A DNA stretch of 64,000 bases, taken from Carya illinoinensis (lineage: Eukaryota; Streptophyta; Magnoliopsida; Fagales; Juglandaceae). This document shows positions 1 to 10,806 of this stretch, piece by piece (position 1 is the stretch's first letter; each line of letters opens with the position of its first letter). Both the position numbers and the translations under genes were made by a program. A model generated the notes under the pieces. That model was given only the letters and a program-made list of their open reading frames with translations. It had not been told where the DNA came from and did no database searches. The stretch covers positions 40,336,501 to 40,400,500 of the forward strand of contig NC_056752.1 of the NCBI RefSeq assembly GCF_018687715.1. The letters are read 5' to 3'.

Positions 1-2104
1 GGGTTAGTTTTTCATGAAAGGAAGGGATACAATTATTTAGGTCATGAGAAATTAGGATTGCACAGGCTTGTGTTTGTCGATGACTGTTAAGACATGTAAA
101 TGTCTGGCTACCTAATTCTGATCGAGTTCATTTATGCTCGCAAGGACAGCGCACAGACTTGAATTAAACTCTTAACTAAGAAAAGAGAACTTATTTAAAA
201 TGAAATAATGAAGAAAGTTATGTTAAGATATAGGGATGTATGTCTTGAGTTGTTGGTTGTTAAGATTTCTTAGCTCATCTGTGAATAGTAATGAAATAGT
301 TTATTTATAAAGTACTTAATAAATGCTGTTCGTATTGGGATTCTAAAGGGCAAGCTTTGAGATTTAACTACTTATGGTATTTGTTAAATGACAATTTATT
401 GAGTAAAAACACTTAACAGAAACGAGAATAAAGAACAAAGTTAGTTTATGTTAGAATCCAAGATCGCTGCTATAATAAAAAATAAATAAATAAAATTGTC
501 CCAAAAACTCAAAATAATATCAAGTAAATTCAATTATTTATTTTTTTTATTTTATTTTTATGGACCTTAAAAACACCATTCAAAATTTATTAAAAAAAAA
601 TAACACCTAGTGACATGAACTTCAAATGATGCGGTCATTTTCATTACTGGTCCACATTGAACCTGCAGTTAGTATTTTGTCCTCAACTCGTTGGCCGGGA
701 TTGATGATTAAAGACAAAAACAATCTTACAGCAAAACTACCTTTTTACATGAATATAATCCCACTTTGTTTCTCCTAACATCATCTTTTTAGCTTCTTGG
801 CCTTTAGCCTCTTGACAATGGAGCTGCTGTTGACAATACCCTGTTCTCTTTGTGCTTTTTTGCAACTTGTTTCCGTCGTTTTCACAAGATTTCTTCACGA
901 TCAAAGTAGGTGCTTGGGAATCTTTCTTTTCTTTTCTTTTTTATTTTTTGGACATTGACCAAATAATTGTTTTTTAATGATAAAAATGCTCTTTCAAATC
1001 CTACTCCCCTAGACAATTAAATTTAATAGATTTAATAATTAAATCTATAATACATACACCAAAGAACAAACAAAATGGCCGTAAGGTTCCCTAGCCTCGG
1101 AATGTCAATTAGTGTTGATCTTTGGGGTTGACCATAGTCACGACAAATGGGAATCAAATTGTGCTATTCAAATTTTCAAATGTCATGAAAAGGAATACCA
1201 ACTCTTATAATTAGTATTCTATAGGGAAAAAAATTCTATTTACCATCTCTATATTAAATACTTATTTTTATTTTTTATTTTTTTCCTTAAAAAGTAAGTA
1301 GTGTAGAGATGACAAATAAAAGTATTCAATTAGTTTAATAGAAATAAAAAAATTAAAATTAAAATTAAAATAGATGTGATATGCGATGTAGACAGCTGGA
1401 AAGCAAAACTAATTCTATATATACCAGATCAAAACGTAAAGTAAAGAATAAATAGTCCTCATGTTGACTACTACATTAGGGGCTAGTAACTATATTATAC
1501 TCGGCTCTACAAAGGTAGTGTTTTTAATGCTTATTTTGGCCTTTTGTAAACAAGAGAAACAAAACTATATGATATATAGAGAGCTCGTGCCACTGCAACT
1601 GTACAGTCTACCATACCATGCACTCATTTGTTTTAAGCTGCTAGAAACTTGGGCTAAGGCTAATGGTAGGAGAGCATACTCTTTTGACACTATGGTCTTT
1701 ATAAATCGAATGTATGGTTCAATTACATCCTCGCAATGTGGCCAAATCCACCCAACAAATGGGTGGTTCAATCGTCACCATCTAGCCACCACCACCACCC
1801 CCAAAGGATGGCTGACAAACCACTTTTGTGGGATTGCTCTAGCTTGCCCCACCCACGCCGGGTGATCTAGCCATCCTAAAAGGGTGGTTGGCCAACCACC
1901 CAACAAGAATGTCTAACCCGCGCATGAGTATGGTTTGTGTGGACCGACAATCTTCTATTTAAAAAAACAAAAACAAAACAAAACAAAAAAAATTGTTATT
2001 TTAGTACTTAATAATGTTTTAAAAAGAACTTAGTTTAAAATATTTTTAAGAGCACAAGGGGAAAGGAAACAATTGTGTTCCTAAAAAGACTAACATCTTT
2101 TTAA
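1..2104. other. AT-rich intergenic DNA
   Basis: I see no supportable gene here. The longest open frame (about 1461-1865) has low-complexity, non-conserved-looking content and no recognisable motif. Part of 1770-1910 is GC-richer and holds CCACC/GGTGG words, including the palindrome listed separately, which resembles the end of a decayed DNA transposon. The rest is A/T-rich with poly-A and poly-T runs. Confidence 0.6.
1882..1901. repeat. 20-bp perfect palindrome
   Basis: GGGTGGTTGGCCAACCACCC reads identically on both strands. It lies beside further GGTGG and CCACC words (1745-1880). It could be a transposon fold-back remnant or a dyad protein-binding site. No flanking gene claims it. Confidence 0.8.
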
Positions 2105-2186
2105 ATTTGAACTAAACTCACTCTGGTTTAATTTTAAGTTAAGTTTAATATTCAAACAGTCCACTCTCAAATCATTAAACTCAACT

Positions 2187-2391
2187 CAACTCAAAATCTT
2201 TTTACATGTAAGACTACAACTTTTTTTCAATTCAAAATTTCTTTATACATGATACTCACAACCTTAATCAACTCAGTACTTTTTACACACAGAAATAACA
2301 ATCTTTTTCAACTCAACACCTTTTTATACGCGAGATCCACAACTTTTTTCAACTCAACACCTCTTTATACTTGGGATCTACAATCTTTTTA
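2187..2391. repeat. 41-bp tandem repeat, about 5 copies
   Basis: Units begin with CAACTCAA-like words at 2187, 2228, 2269, 2309 and 2350, a spacing of 40-41 bases. Each continues with a T-run, an ATAC word and a CAC/CAA-T-run tail. Copies are diverged. The flanking CTCAACTCAACTC text resembles the dispersed GATGAG-type MITE seen elsewhere in the window, so the array may have grown inside such a copy. Confidence 0.75.
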
Positions 2392-2984
2392 AAATTTTTA
2401 TAAATACATTTAAACTCATCTAAGGTATGCCTCACAAAACGCACTTTACAATTTCTACTCACTACTATTCATAAAAAATTCAACTCAGCTCAACATCCAA
2501 ATGGGTCTAAAACAAATGAAGCCTGCCCTTCTATAAAATTATGAACGGTTCCAACAACTGCCTTTACAACATTCTCTTTATGAACTCAATCTATCTATTT
2601 CTTTTTCTTTGGGATTTTGCCATATATAAAACGATATGTTAATTGCATTCTATCCACCCGTTCTTTTATATATCTTTGACCCTATTAATATGTCTTTATG
2701 AAATAGAAATACTAGGAGCAAACAATAATTACCTTGCAGATTTCAGCTTCCATTTCACAACCAACTTAGCCCAAACAAGTCACAATACTTAAAAGACCGA
2801 ATTCCAAAAAAAAAACACATACCCATTTGAGCCCAAAATACAATTCTTCCTCGACAAACAGTCTAACCAACTTTGTAATAAGTAATATGAGTCCCAAAAT
2901 GGTTACTTTAGTTACCAATTCTATTTATCTGAACACAAAGGCCTATTCCAACACTACCACCGTTCGATCCCACAACGAAGGAAA

Positions 2985-4339
2985 TCACATGATGGAACAC
3001 CCATTGGCGTTTTCATCACTGAAAATCCCAAACGAATCCAACGGTGCTGCTTGCATTGCATAAATCTCGTGGTTGGCACCTGCGTACGTGTACGGTACTG
3101 ATGGAACGCAATAGGAGGGACCGAAACTTTGGGCAGGATGTATCCTGTTGTAACTTGTATACTCCGGCTGAGGGTAATTTGCTTGTAGGTACTGGCATGA
3201 TTGCTGACGTGTAGGGCTGGGATTTAGCGGGGCCACACCACCATGATTCATACCCGGACCATGAATTTTAGATTTCGTGCCTGCAGGCGTACCGAAGAAT
3301 GGTGCACCCTGACCACTGCTCTCATTATTACCTTCTTGCCCTTTCGCTTTCTTTTTTTTACCACCACCTTTTGCAGCAAGCACAGCAGCGCCCTCACTTT
3401 CACTGCCCTTGTGACCCTTAGCCGGCCACTCCTCACTGGCGATATGATTTACCTGCGACTTCTCTCCACTTCCGCCTCCACTTTTTTTAGCAGAGCTATG
3501 CTTCTCTTCAAATTTCTCGCATGGATTCTCAACTTTTTGAACATTGTAATTTATGCGACTTTGTGGGTCACTACCTTTGTCCCTGTTCTTTGCTCTCCCG
3601 GACTTCTTCTCTTTCCCGACCGTATTTTCTGGCCAAATCTCGGCGCGTTTCCCTGTTTTAACCAGCTTCTTAATCAGGGTCTCAACTGTGACGTTTCCTG
3701 TCACCGTAACTTTATGCTGCTGTGAATCAAAGTTTGTGGCAAAAACACCTGCAAAATACTAAAGAAAGTACAATAAAGGCTATGCAACAAAAGATAACCC
3801 CGAAAACGAGTGTATAGAGTTTTATCTCCCAGATTATATGTTTGTAACACTGTTTGGATGAATAGAAAATCGAACGAAAGAACAACGAAACTTAAAGGTA
3901 ATGTTTTCTGTTCTGGGCTTCACAAAAGAGAGAAACTTGCCTGCATTAAGTCGGACAGTTCTGTGTAGCTCAGTTATGTAATATGTTTTCGGTTCGACAG
4001 GTAACTCAAAAAAAGAAAAGGTGTGGGATTTATTTTTCTAGTGATATATTTTTCTATTACTTTATTTTCTCAACAGCGAAATGATAAAAGGGTTTTCATA
4101 TTTCTGTTCAATACCATCAATGCTCTGCAGAACTTTTTTGACTTTCCTCTTACAACCTTCACAGTGGAGAGAAACCTTCAGGACCCATGTCTGAAAAAAT
4201 AAAGCAAGCAAGCATTGAAATGCCAAAACATGCAGCGAGGAAAGAAAAATATTAGAAAGAATACGAAGGGGGTTTGTCTTCAAGGATATACCTGATACTT
4301 CAGTGCTTCTGATGGTTCTAGAGCAGAATTTGCAGCCAT
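2985..4339 (-). CDS. Heavy metal-associated isoprenylated plant protein (HIPP)
   Basis: Three exons on the minus strand, 4339-4292, 4190-4115 and 3748-2985, give 295 aa with phase-consistent GT-AG junctions. An HMA fold spans about residues 17-80 and carries the metal-binding CxxC in HCEGC (C26, C29). The middle is Lys/Gly/Ser-rich with a KKKK stretch, the C-terminal third is Tyr/Pro-rich, and the last four residues, CSIM, form a CaaX farnesylation box. Family knowledge: HIPPs bind heavy-metal ions and are membrane- or nucleus-associated through the prenyl group, acting in metal homeostasis and stress. The intron layout (short first exon, HMA split after SIDG) is typical. The start is the only ATG giving a normal N-terminus before the HMA domain. 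The exact HIPP number cannot be assigned by eye. Confidence 0.93.
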
Positions 4340-7300
4340 TAGATCAGGGAGGAATGTAAAGATTTGAGATTGAATTGAGGAGGTAAAGAAAAGAGTAGCG
4401 GGGAGTCTGGGAGTTTTGAAGGCGTTCAGGAAGAAGCAGGAATGAATGTGAGAGAAATTCAGGTCAAAGCGGTACCCGTGTGCTTTGAACTCTTAAGTAC
4501 TTCAATTTTATGCACTTAAAATCGGGGGGAGAGTGCAAAGTCTCAAAGATAACTGTCAAAGTATACTTTGAAAATGACAAAAGAGAACCCACGGAAATTA
4601 ACGAGAGGAGTGGTGCAGTACTCGAAGAAATTTTATTGTATTAAAAAAATAAAGATATAAATTGTATTCGATATTGTATTAGACGAGTGGCGCAGTCCTC
4701 GAACAATATTCTAATCGATATTGTATTAAAAATAAATAAAGATACAAATTTTATTATTTATCATTCTTACATATTATACATCATTTTTATTATTTAAAAT
4801 ACCACACATTTAAAATAAAGAAAAAAAAAAGTACTGTATGGTGTGTGCAGATAAAGAATATAAATTTTCATTTATTTAAATGAATTTAAGAAAAATGTGT
4901 AGTCCTCTAAAAGAAATTATGAAAAATTATTTTATAAATTAATGTAATTTGACTGATGTTGTATTTTTTAAATTAAAGTAATCAAGGCATATCTATTTAT
5001 AAGTTTTATTTAGATAAATGTCACAAATAGATTTCATAAAAATAAATTCACAAACTGATATGTATTGATATAATATATTAAATTATAAAACTATTTTTAT
5101 TATAAAATTTAACGTAATATATAAAACTATATTAATATATAAATTTATTTTTATAAGATCTTTTTATGAATATAAGACTTCCATTTTATAAATGTCTTTT
5201 ATCATAATCAATGCAAATTTTGTTGTAGATTTTACAAATTCATCATACTTACTAAATTTAATTGTGATCGGAAGGCTAGTTGAGTGAGGCATGGATGTAT
5301 TTTATTTACAAGAGAAAGTTTAGAACAGAAATGCTAGTCACACATGGCTTTTCCTAACTGGAAATCTCCATTGGTTTTTGTTTTTTACTTAATGCATGTG
5401 TTTGAGTTGTGGTAGAAAATATTACTTTTAATTTAAAATTTATAACTTAGAGTTTAATGTAATAAGCTCTACTATTAAAAAGCTATTTATTGTTTAGGAT
5501 CCGTATGTATATAGCACTTTTAAACATACTAATTTGTTTGGAAATAAATTTAAAAAGTACTTTTTGACATAAAAATGACATAAAAGAACATATATTTGAT
5601 AAAAATAAAATAATAACAAAATAGTCTAATAGATTTTTCAATAATTATAATGAAAAAGAAAATTTCTTCAACGATACATAAGTGATAGGAGAAAAATAAA
5701 AAATATTGATGAGCAAAGTTTTGAGTAGATTATATAGGAATAATAAAAAAATATAAATTGATAAAATTGTCATTGTGCTAAATGACGAGGGTCATTTCGT
5801 AATATACATAGCACGGTAAAATATGGATTACCTTTTCTGAAGTACTTCTGAGAAAGAGCATCACTTTGGTACTTTTATTGAAACGTAATATTTTATTTTT
5901 TTCTTGGTTTAGAACTACTTTAATGTAAAACTACCAAACGGATAAATTTTGTCATATAGACACTTTATACCATTGTACCCTATTTTTTGGACCTCCCACC
6001 GCAATCACAAACAGGTCCTTAGTGATTAAAGAAATTTTTTTTAATGATGTTGTGATTTTTTTATTTTAAAAAATATTTAAAAGCATTAGAAAAAATACAT
6101 GAAATTAAAAAAGCAAAAAAACAAAAAAAAAAAAAAAAATTGCCTTGGATTCATGTGTTGCCGTAGAGGCACTCAATTATAGAATTATTACTCTATCACA
6201 ACTTGTTTATATCTACGTAATAAAATGATATTATTTTAAAATTTATTTTTAATTTGATGGATTTAAATTTAATAAAAAATACTATTTTATTTAGAACTAT
6301 ATATAAATTAAAATAATAAGCCTGTTATTATTCATTTTGCAATTCTTGTCGGCCCTATTCAAGTTTTCAGGTATCAAAACCTGAATTGGTCGAGCAATCA
6401 ATATGGGTTTCAACATCTGCACACGGAAGCTTCTATTATCGCGATGCCAATTAAAACTGACGCTGTGCTCAGAAAATGGTGCAAAAAGAGAGAGGTTGAT
6501 AAGACGAGACCGGACATCACATTAATCTTTCATCTTGCACGACGCAATAAATAAATCATGAGTGGTAGATATGGGTAGATATATAGGGCTGCAATTACCC
6601 CCCAACAATAAATCACTGCCATACGATTGATTAGTTGGCCCAACCAATAAAAGACCATCCTCATAATTTTTTATTGGTACAAAATTTATAGAAAATAAAA
6701 ATACCATGAATGTTAAGTCGAACTTCTTTAAGGAAACAAATCTTGTTTGCTGCATGAAATTCTACTTTTAATTATGACTTATACCAGCTTTGCCAATTCT
6801 TTTTTATTACAAATTCAAATTTTTTTATGTAAATTTTATATTTATTTAATTTTAAATATATATATAACATTTACACACTCTTACGAAAAATATCATTTCT
6901 CTTAAAAATATAAAACTAGTCTAAAAATATTTAATTTTTTGGTTAATGTTATATACAGTAGTCAAAATTACAGTTTTCATATACTCTTTTTGAAAAGAAA
7001 GAGTCATTAAAAAAATAAAATTTTCGTATAAATCTTGTATAATCTCAAAGTTTTTTTTTTTTTTTTCTAAACAAGCATTTCATAAATAAACTATAAATTA
7101 CAAGATACAAAAGTTAATGGGATAGGAATCCTCGATAATCATTCTAAAACCAGCAAATACAACACTATTGGGGAAAAAAGGAGGAGGAATTTGGAAAAAA
7201 AAAATACACTTATTTCTTGTAAAAGGAAACCATTGGAAGCGGTTTAAATATAGTCTAATGAATATATTATAAGACTACGGTTAGAAGTCGTAGTGAAAAG

Positions 7301-8107
7301 TGTGATACAATTTGTTGGGCTGGACTGTTGAAGTAGATTTATACGACCACTTTCTCTTTAAAAACAAAAAAATAGGAAAATAACAACTAGAAAAATGGCC
7401 AAATCACCGATGAAGCAACATTGATTGTGGAGGCACATAGAGCTCATGCGCCATCATTTGCAAAAAATTATAGATCGGATCTAAAAGATCCGAGGCTACT
7501 GACCTCGTTGGTGCCACTTGTGATGACAATAGACCTATCTTGAAGTGACGATACGTAAATCTCATGCGGATTCATGTGCTACATAAGTTACACGTGAGCC
7601 ACACGCGCCATTCTTTTTAAAAGTTTTCTACTTCCATCTTGACAGTCAATAGTTGGAGGTTGGAGGTTTTGATAGTTGGGCACGTGGCAGTCGATGGTGG
7701 CCGGTGTACTGCAAACCGAGCCTTTTCAGAGCTATGGGCAGAAATTAGGAAAGCTAAAGAGGAAAAAAGACTGTGGACATGTCCAGCAGCAGCATGACAG
7801 GGAGAGCGTGACTCCGCCCCCACCCTGGCCGGTGGAGAAGGAGTTATACCGAATGGAACGGTGGGGAAGGTTTTTATTCCTGGAGAGAAAAACGGGATGA
7901 GAGAGACCGTTTTTGTACAGTTCTTTTTTTTTTTTTTCCGTATAATCTCAAATTTATCCGTGAAAAGAAGTTTTCGTGTACCCTGCAAATATCATTTTCC
8001 GTATTTAGGTTTCTCTTTAAACAACATTGGTACAGATTCACGGAATAATGCCCATCTCCTTTTGGTGCAAAACCCAAAAAGGCATACACATTCCCGAATT
8101 AAGTCAT
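4340..8107. other. Intergenic, AT-rich, MITE remnants
   Basis: No gene is supportable. The stretch nearest 4340-4480 is the HIPP leader and promoter. About 5020-5180 is a fold-back repeat (family with AAAATAAATT arms). About 6020-6100 carries the conserved core of another fold-back family (see the 40561 element). A poly-A run lies at 6122-6140 and a poly-T run near 7050. GC rises at 7400-7900 without a recognisable product, and open frames on both strands there overlap and look random. Confidence 0.55.
5020..5180. repeat. Fold-back MITE, family B
   Basis: The left arm (around 5035-5100) and the reverse complement of the right arm (around 5100-5180) share A/T-rich words such as TAAAAATAAATT followed by TATATTAATATA. 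The same architecture recurs near 11290-11480, 27468-27640 and 30520-30650. No target duplication could be fixed because the ends are degenerate. Confidence 0.5.
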
Positions 8108-10192
8108 CTAGCTTTCACTTTCTTTATCATTATTGTCTTCCTCCTTAGGCAAAACATGTCCTTCCTTGTCACTTCCCTCAACCCTGCAATCTTGAGCCTG
8201 GGCATTTTTAGCATCCCTTGTGACATCCTGCAGCTGCAAAAAGCTCATTATGCGTCAGTCCAGGTAATAGTGATTAGTTTTGGAAACATAAAATTGTACC
8301 AGAAATCTATTTAACAGATAAGCCGAAGGCATAGGAAAAATTAGTCTAGTAATAGCTTACCCCCAAGTTTCTTAGGCTGGAAGTAACATCCTGTTGTTGC
8401 TGCTGCTGGAGAGCGGTCCTCAGTTCTTGAAATTCCTGGTTCCAATTTGATTGAGAAAAGAATTATATACATATATCTGGAAAATAGAGCCTGGAAGGCT
8501 AAATTTGGAGCACCACTTACCAATCGAAGTTGCTCTACTTCAACATTTAGTGATTTCTTGAGATCTGAAAGCTCCTGTATGAAGTAAGAAACAATTGCAT
8601 AAAAAAGTTACCAGTTTAAGAGCAAAGGAATCTCTATGAAAACTAGAAAGCGGTGAGTTCTGGTATGCCAATTAGACGTTCAACTTCTGCACGTCGATGT
8701 ATTTCTAATACTGAACTCCATTGAGAAGTATAAAGATAACTTAGAATCTGATTTGATGTATTTCTAATACTGAACTCCATTAGTCTGTATGTTACATTCA
8801 ATCCATCTGCATTAAGTCATGCATATCACAAATTCATAGATGTCAACCACATTAGATATGATGTATATATGATCAAATTGTTAGTATTAATTTTCTTTTT
8901 TTATGACACCGAGTGTCTCAAAATAATGTCCCGACTAATTCCGATGGTGCATAGGTAGAAGAGGAATTATTAAGCCACTTCCACCTTTCATCCATGACAA
9001 TATTCAAATTGGAAATCCCAATGTCAATTTATCGCATGCAAGCATCATCGATTCAAAATATGTTGACAGCATCATTATTCCAAAGTCCTCACTCCTCTTT
9101 CTTGTTATGCTTAGTTGGCAAAGGGAACACATTAGATATACGTTGTTAGCTAATATCCTTATATATCTATTTACAAGCATAGTTGTCTACTTAATCTCAA
9201 ACGATTTGTTTTATTTACATAAAGCCTACCATTTTACCAAACATATGATGTTTCTATTGACAATCCCCAACCTGTTGTGTGGGCAAACCCCGCATAAGAT
9301 CCAAATATCAATTCCAACACTTGTTTAAAACGGCTCTGGGTGAGAATTAATCCAGTCATAAATAAGATCCAAGTATCAAACAAAGGAATAGAATGTCATA
9401 ACATGTCCCAAAGAACAAGCACCCATGTGAGCAAGATACTTTATTCGAGCAAAAATGACTAAAAATTCAAAAGACAAAAATACACCCAAAGCCGTGCACA
9501 GAATTTTCACATATAGAAAACAGAACACTTACATCGCAATAGACCTTAACTTGAGTGTCTAACTTTGATCTCCAATTTTGCAAATCCTAATTAGCTCAAA
9601 AAGATAAAAATAAAAAGCGGTCCGCAGTCAGAACTGAAATGTATGAAACCAAATTGAAGAAATTAACAACCAGTATTCCCACTAAGAAAGCATTGCTTAA
9701 AGTCACCTGTTTCAAACCTTGAATTCTATCAAGCAGCTCAGCCCTTGATTCATTTAATTCCTGAGAACCAAAAAATAACAGATATTAGCAAGCTACAGCT
9801 GTTTGAAGTCCCTGTTTGGCTGCAGAGAATATAGAGAACACAGATAATAGAAATAAAAAATAGAAATGCCCGACCCCCAATTCTCTCTTTGTTACCGTTC
9901 CACAAAAATCTAAACTTCAACCAAGCAGAGTACTAAAAAACCCATTAAAAGCAAACAAAGGAAACACTGATTATGATAAACAGATACGGAAAAAAGGTAG
10001 GTGCGGAGTTCAAATTACCGCGATCTTTGAGCCAATCGGAGTAATATTCTCCTTCTTCTGCAAATAAAAATCACAGATCATCAAACTCATAAACAAAATA
10101 ACATATCAATACAAAAACGTGGGAGAGAAAGAGAGTACGGAGGAGAGTGGATTGGCACGAGGGAGAGGAGGAGATGAATCAGAATTGGCCAT
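8108..10192 (-). CDS. Small coiled-coil protein, seven phase-0 exons
   Basis: Exons on the minus strand are 10192-10139, 10057-10019, 9760-9707, 9586-9533, 8574-8521, 8435-8361 and 8233-8108, coding 151 aa. Every exon is a multiple of three (54, 39, 54, 54, 54, 75, 126 nt), every intron is phase 0, and four exons are exactly 54 nt. Residues about 32-110 are heptad-rich and charged (ELNESRAELLDRIQ, then DLQNWRSKLD, ELSDLKKSL, EFQELRTAL), followed by a six-Gln run and a short acidic tail. No enzyme motif, signal peptide or membrane segment is seen. I do not recognise the family by name. Splice sites are canonical and a shift of six nt at the last acceptor (8227) is possible. A cytosolic or nuclear scaffold role is inference from the coiled coil only. 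Confidence 0.85.
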
Positions 10193-10449
10193 GGAATCGA
10201 GGATGCCGATGAGATTTATCTGGTTTGTTTGGAGCGGGTTCTGAATTCAGATTTGTGGTCGGTAGGCCTGTTCATCCGCAGAGTTTCGACCATCGGGACG
10301 AGGTTATATATACAAGGACCCAGACGGTGGAACAGAGTAACAGAACAAAACAGTGCTTCCGGATTTTGAAATTTGAGTTTAAGGATGTGTTTGGGCGGGC
10401 AGTTCGTACAAGTTAATGGCAGCTTCCACTCTGAATCTCACAGACTCTC
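10193..10449. promoter_or_regulatory. Upstream region of the coiled-coil gene
   Basis: GC-richer DNA just upstream of the ATG at 10192 that reads as leader and promoter of the minus-strand gene. The run at 10306-10314 contains a TATATA word (TATATATAC on the plus strand), about 115 nt upstream of the start codon and plausible as a TATA element. No other motif is clear. Confidence 0.4.
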
Positions 10450-10507
10450 AGTACCATTTTTGAGGGACAACCTTATTTAGTACCATTTTTGAGGGACAAC
10501 CTTATTT
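10450..10507. repeat. 29-bp direct tandem duplication
   Basis: A 29-base unit starting AGTACCATTTTTGAGGGAC occurs twice head-to-tail at 10450 and 10479, apparently without mismatch. This indicates a recent slippage or unequal exchange event, or an assembly stutter. Confidence 0.85.
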
Positions 10508-10603
10508 ATTGTCTTTTAATATGTCTTTTTATATTTATTTATTTATTAATATAATATGAAAGAGAAATATTCTCTTTATATTAATTTTTGAAAAGCATTA
10601 AGG

Positions 10604-10806
10604 CACCGCTAGTGGCTCTCGCTGGGGCTACTGCTGGTCAAAGTTTTTTATTTTTTATTTTTTTCTTTAATGATTAAGGAATTTTTTTTAATATTATTAT
10701 AAATTTTTTATATATTTTTAAAATATTTAAAAGTATTAAAAAATAATTAAAAAACAAAAAAATAAAAATTTTTTTTACCTAACAGTGGCGGGAGCCACCA
10801 ACGGTG
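10604..10806. mobile_element. Fold-back MITE, about 200 bp
   Basis: The left end CACCGCTAGTGGCTCTCGC pairs with the right end, whose reverse complement is CACCGTTGGTGGCTCCCGC. The interior is the A/T core with GATTAAGGAA and AAAATATTTAAAAGTATTAA words shared with the 40561-40885 element. Target duplication is not clear. It has no coding capacity, as expected for a MITE. Confidence 0.65.

Noticed and set aside
1461..1865. 134-codon open frame
   Set aside because: No motif, no splice context, overlaps repeat-like GC-rich text, and the opposite strand is also partly open.
3243..3725. 160-codon plus-strand frame
   Set aside because: Antisense to HIPP exon 3. It has hydrophobic low-complexity content and no family match.
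7617..8000. Overlapping open frames of 71-123 codons
   Set aside because: Open on both strands around a moderate-GC patch without any recognisable domain. Probably chance frames in the 3' flank of the coiled-coil gene.
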